Positions 59,639 through 64,000 of a stretch of 64,000 bases of DNA are shown one piece after another. Position 1 is the first letter of the stretch; the number at the start of each line of letters is the position of its first letter. A model generated the notes under the pieces. The model was not told the DNA's origin, made no database searches, and saw only the letters and a list, made by a program, of their open reading frames with translations. The position numbers and the translations under genes were made by a program. The stretch is from Sinohyriopsis cumingii. Taxonomy: Eukaryota > Mollusca > Bivalvia > Unionida > Unionidae. Location of the stretch: contig CM068839.1 in assembly GCA_028554795.2 (NCBI GenBank), forward strand, positions 40,329,006 through 40,393,005, given 5' to 3'.

Positions 59639-59975
59639 TCATTTTGGGGAAACCGCTCCAGTGGTCTAATGGTTAGAGCATCCGCCTTGGATGCAGGAGG
59701 TTGTGGGTTCGATCCCCAACCAAGTCATACCAAAGACTTACAAAAATGGTACTAGCAGCTGCCTTGCTTGGCACTCAGCATTAAAAGGTTAGTGTTAGGG
59801 CTGGTCGGCCTGGTGTCAGGATAATGTGACAAGGTGGGACATTATGCTACATGTCTGCGACGTGATGCCCCAGCACTAGGCATCACTATAAACTACCACA
59901 CTGCAGACATCGTAGCGATATGACTTAAAAATTGTTGAAGTTACTTTTTTTCAAAAATCCAAATCATTTTGAGGA
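59639..59975 (+). mobile_element. SINE family A copy 6, full length
   Basis: The body is about 59651-59962. The head AACCGCTCCAGTGGTCTAAT, GGTTAGAGC, the B box GGGTTCGATCCCC, the core and the AAAAATCCAAATC end are all present. Imperfect duplications TCATTTTGGGGA and TCATTTTGAGGA flank it. Confidence 0.9.
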
Positions 59976-60830
59976 AGAGATTGTATATGAATTATAATAC
60001 AAGATGATCAAATTTGGCTTCTGCAATTTCACATACATGTATTTTTCTTGAAGAATTCTTAAAAGTACAAAAAATTACATGTTAAAAGTTTCTTCATTGA
60101 TCATGTTGAGTTTCGCTTATGGCGCAAATTGCGATTTATTTTCCTTATTGGTGACAAAATATACCATCTGGCAATTTCGTATGCGACACTGTTGGCTGTT
60201 TGAACTTGAATGAACAATCTTGGGTTTGGAGTGAAGAAATTCAGAGACACCATAAAAAGAAGCCACAAACTTGATATAAAATGCACTGGAATTTATCTAC
60301 TATTACATAAACAAATTGTTAGTTCATATTGACAAACCGTCTTAATAGTGCATTACTGTATCACAATCTACTTATCATCCGACCTGAGTACTATATGCTG
60401 TGTAATCTCTCTCTGCAATTTTTTTATAAACATTTCTAATAGCAGAGATCAGCCACATGAGGTACTATCTTATAATGGATCTTTTGGATGAAATAGTGTT
60501 GGACTTTTGGCCACTCACTAGTAATTAATATATTTATTCAGACTGACCCTGTATGTGGATGGTAAGTAAAATTCCTCTTCTTTTCACTCTGAAAATTAAA
60601 TCCGCCAGAATGCTCAAATTTTCAGTATTAATCACTGTCAGAACAGAACACCTGTGTAGTCAACATCTGTTGGCCTTTTTTAAAACCATTTCTGATGCAT
60701 GCCTGGAAGGCAGCATCACTCTGCTACCAGAATGTGAAAAAAAAGAAACCTCCACTTATTGGTATTATCATGCTATTGAGACTAGCAACAACTGACCAAC
60801 CTTTGAAGGAAGGAATATCCCACCAAAATG
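59976..60830. other. no recognised feature
   Basis: AT-rich DNA; an 80-codon frame at 60553-60795 has no recognised domain. Confidence 0.35.
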
Positions 60831-60831
60831 C

Positions 60832-61302
60832 ATGCTTACCACAAGCTTGCAGCAAGCTTGCGACAAGCTAGTTGAAGTTGCACAAGCTAGTAAGAGTGCT
60901 CACACAAACTTACAAAAGGAATTTTTCCAAGTCTGCAAGCTTGCAGCAAGTTCGCAAAATCTAAAGTCAAGCTTGTGCAAGCTTGCAAAAGGAATTTCTC
61001 CAAGTCTGCAAGCTGCAAAATCTAAAGTTCAAGCTTGCAAAAGGAAATTTTTCAAGTCTGCAACCTTGCAAAATCTGATGTTCAAGCTTGCAAAAGAAAT
61101 ATTTCAGGTCTGCAAGCTTGCAAAATCTAAAATTCAAGCTTGCAGAAGGAAATTTTCCAAGTTGGCAAGCTTTGAAGATCTAAAATTCAAGCTTGCAAAA
61201 GAAATTTTTCTCACTAAGTCTGCAAGATTGCAAAATCTAAAATTCTACATATTAAGCCTGCATCCAAGCTTGAAGTATAATTTAATCAGTCATGAAAATT
61301 GA
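60832..61302 (+). repeat. minisatellite (about 54 bp) that keeps a 156-codon frame open
   Basis: Units built on GCAAAATCTAAAATTCAAGC, TTGCAAAAGGAAATTTTTCC and AAGTCTGCAAGCTT repeat about six times with indels. The plus-strand frame from 60832 stays open through the array and yields a basic, repetitive peptide (KLAKEIFQVCKLAKSKIQAC type) preceded by a non-repetitive MLTTSLQQACDKLVEVAQAS. Selection is not shown; the array most likely is non-coding. Confidence 0.6.
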
Positions 61303-64000
61303 AAGTTGGCAGCTAGCTATAGCTCCTGCATGAGATCATGCAGTACCTGTTGAAATGTTGAATATACATTTTGACTATATATCATGTGCAGTAAGAAACA
61401 AGTAAAATTTAAATGTTGTTTTGTTTTTAATTCATAGCATCTGATAATGCACTCTAGTTAAATATATGTATATACATTTTCAATTCTTGCAGAAATGCTA
61501 AACAGTTTTACTTAGCTGCTACATACATAAAATGTATTATTCCAACATTTCTCTGCCTGAACTTAAATAGGAACATTATTAAAACATTTCAAATTAAACA
61601 GATTTCTTGTCCTTGTTTAATATATAATGTAATTTATTTCTACAAATATCTTTTTTCCAATTTAATGATATATCTTGTTTAAAATAACAGCCATGTTAGA
61701 TAAGCAATTAAGCTTTTTGCATAGAAAAGAAATTCTTTAAGTGATTGTATACTGAATTGGCTATTTTGTCAGTGAGTGACATGGATTATAATCATAAAAT
61801 AACTATTGGTTATCTTTAATCTGTTTTTGTTTCTAAAAATACAAATATTTCAATCTACAGGTAAAACAGTTTTAAACTATACCAAAACTTGTCGTTACAA
61901 ATACACATAACCAGCATATTATCAAAGTTATCCCATACAATGTTTACTATAGAACTAATTCAATCACTTTCCGCAGTATTAGGTCCTAGTATGATACAGC
62001 TCTTATCTTTTAAAAAATTAATAAATAAACCCAGACAACAACGTTTTCAAGAGGTATGGCTACAAACTGATCCGACAATTTCCCAGTATAAATGTGAATC
62101 AAACATGCATGGACCAATGTGGTTTCATCTACAAAAATGCACATTTTTCATCTTTTGTGAATTTATTTACAATTGCAAAGAATGAAGGAGTGCGTCTGCA
62201 GTCATTCATCAAGCAGCAGCACAGTGGATAAACTTTAACGTTGAACATATATGGAAGACTGAATATAGAATTCCATTAAGTACAATCCTGTAAAATAGAC
62301 AGTAATTGCTGATGCAAAGTTATTTACAGACTAACTTAATACAGCAAGATATTTGATGTCAAGTACTTGTAAATGCTATCTACCGACTGCGCCATCAAAT
62401 ATAGTCTCTGTAACTCTTGTAATATTAACTTCTTGCATTAAGTTTTTGAAAGAATTGTCATACATTTGTTTCAATGACAATCTGCTGCCAGAAGAAAAAA
62501 TAATTGTCAGTTATTTACTTACTAAATAAAAATTTAACAATATATACAATATTTGTTTTTCTTTGAGAGAGAGAGAGATATGCATCCTATTCTGCCAACA
62601 TTCTTTAAAGAATTGAGCTTTGTGAAGTTTGCTTGTTTAAAAAGAAATCAAATCAAACCATGGAAGATGAAATGCAGTTTTCCACGACAGACTTAATTCG
62701 GTATCGAGTCAATAAAGGCAGTTACTACTGTTTACAGTGAGCAGACTGGTTTACAAACTCTAAATATACACACAACATATTTGAGTTGAAAGAACACAAA
62801 ACAACCATTGTAGCCTTGCCTTAAAAAATTAGGTGCAATTTTCAAAGTGGAATCATCACAATTTAGCACGTTAATTCTGTAAATTTCATTGTCCGCAGAA
62901 GCAATATATGTGCAGTAACCGATTCTATAACCCGAGACATAATTTTAAGTCATGGAGTTATCATGCTGGTGAGTAAACTCAAGAGTGTGTTATATTTTGC
63001 CCGTTTTTGGGACTGTAGATTGGCAGTAGCATTCTGTTAAACTTTTACAATTTAAATACGTCAGAAAAATGACTTTGTAATGATTGAGATGACAACTCTA
63101 AAGATCATTGTTATTTATTGCTGCACTTGCCAAACTGCAGTAATCGATGCAGTGCTGTCAGTTATCAACAATATGGTTAACGAGATTATAAAATTAAATG
63201 CACGCTTGTGAATCTCATTTCCGTTATTCTTAGGGTCTTTCTTTCCTCTCGCACATCAAATTCAACAATTGTTCAGAGGTTGTTACATTTAATTCTTTTC
63301 ATTCTCAAAGAAGATGGCAGTTATTTTATTTCAAAATGTCTTAAGGTACCTAATCAGTTTCATCGGATTATTTTTGTTGTTGTTAAAGCTCTGAAGTGCC
63401 ATTCGTCTGACATGTGCCTTTCAAAATGGATGGTAAAACTAAAATTTAGGAGCTCATTAAAGGATGATCTTGAATAACATTTACTGATATTTTTTGAACT
63501 TAATAAGTGATTTTGGAACAAAAAATGAAATGCTTTTCCCAAAAAGTTAAAATCCGTTTTTGTTTCTTCTGGTTCCATAGTACATGTTGCTGTAATCCAT
63601 TTCAGTGGATGACACCTGAATCACCAGAATCAGAGGAGGATGAAGAATTTTATTCTGGGGTTTTCTTTAGAAGAGTGTGTTCAGAGTAATTCAAATGGTA
63701 AACATTCTTGTTTTCACCTAATAGTTTATCATTTTGACAGATGAGAGAGGGATTCTAACCATTTGACACCAGCCTCCCCCAAATGGATTTCTTCATGAAG
63801 TAAATTAGTAGAACATTTCTAAAGCCATACAGAACAAAAGTATAAAGAGTTTCCTATCACAGATTCATATGCTCTTATATTTTTATGTGATTAAATATTA
63901 AATAATTTGATGACTTCATTCTTATCTTTCATTGTGATATTAAGATCTCGTGCCAATTAATGTTCACCATATATTAACATTTTCATTTTAATATTTAATA
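61303..64000. other. no recognised feature
   Basis: AT-rich DNA with a short (GA)n near 62565. Frames such as 61889-62185 (98 codons) and 63208-63477 (89 codons) carry no domain I can name. No upstream DDX1 exon was seen. Confidence 0.35.

Noticed and set aside
61889-62185. 98-codon plus frame
   Set aside because: No domain, no splice or promoter context and ordinary AT-rich composition; treated as chance.

Overview
The window looks like intronic DNA from a metazoan with a large, AT-rich, repeat-heavy genome, probably a marine invertebrate and perhaps a mollusc. That guess rests on GT-AG spliced exons, long introns, tRNA-derived SINEs, L2/CR1-like LINE, DIRS-like, pogo/Tigger, piggyBac-type, hAT and Polinton remnants, and many minisatellites and (TA)n tracts. 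The species cannot be named from sequence alone.

The host backbone is a DEAD-box RNA helicase gene on the minus strand, recognised as DDX1. Three consecutive coding exons are visible: 38883-38737, 10825-10752 and 5123-5051. Their splice phases join without a frame break and they encode the helicase C-terminal (RecA2) lobe from motif IV to motif V. The introns are about 27.9 kb and 5.6 kb. No further DDX1 exon was seen upstream (38.9-64 kb) or downstream (1-5 kb), so the gene runs off both sides.

Region by region. 0.1-3.5 kb: LINE reverse transcriptase and pogo-type transposase remnants. 5-11 kb: two DDX1 exons, two SINEs of one family, a diverged tandem array and the first of two piggyBac-like MITEs. 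12-21.6 kb: a minisatellite interrupted by a decayed Polinton/Maverick (adintovirus-like) element of about 8.65 kb, with terminal inverted repeats and a short target duplication. It keeps pieces of DNA polymerase B, a packaging ATPase and a penton-like capsid protein, and is itself invaded by a Tigger/pogo transposon, a SINE and a hAT-like MITE. 22-33 kb: SINEs, hAT transposase fragments, tandem repeats, an LTR-like copy and unclassified degenerate reading frames. 33-39 kb: minisatellites, MITEs, the third DDX1 exon. 39.7-42.1 kb: a 72-bp tandem array interrupted by a compact unit in which an intact two-exon THAP-domain gene lies between perfect 21-bp inverted repeats; its intron holds a near-perfect 142-bp-arm hairpin covering the splice acceptor. 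43-48.8 kb: diverged arrays and paired (TA)n-linked repeats. 49-52 kb: a DIRS-like retrotransposon remnant. 52-61 kb: SINEs, MITEs, a LINE 3' end, an LTR-like copy, minisatellites. 61-64 kb: nothing recognised.

The genes do not form one pathway. DDX1 is the resident gene; everything else recognised is mobile or repeat DNA inside its introns. The THAP gene is the only other apparently intact protein-coding unit. The most useful leads are the TIR-bounded THAP unit with its intronic hairpin, and the miniaturised Polinton with its unassigned plus-strand reading frames.
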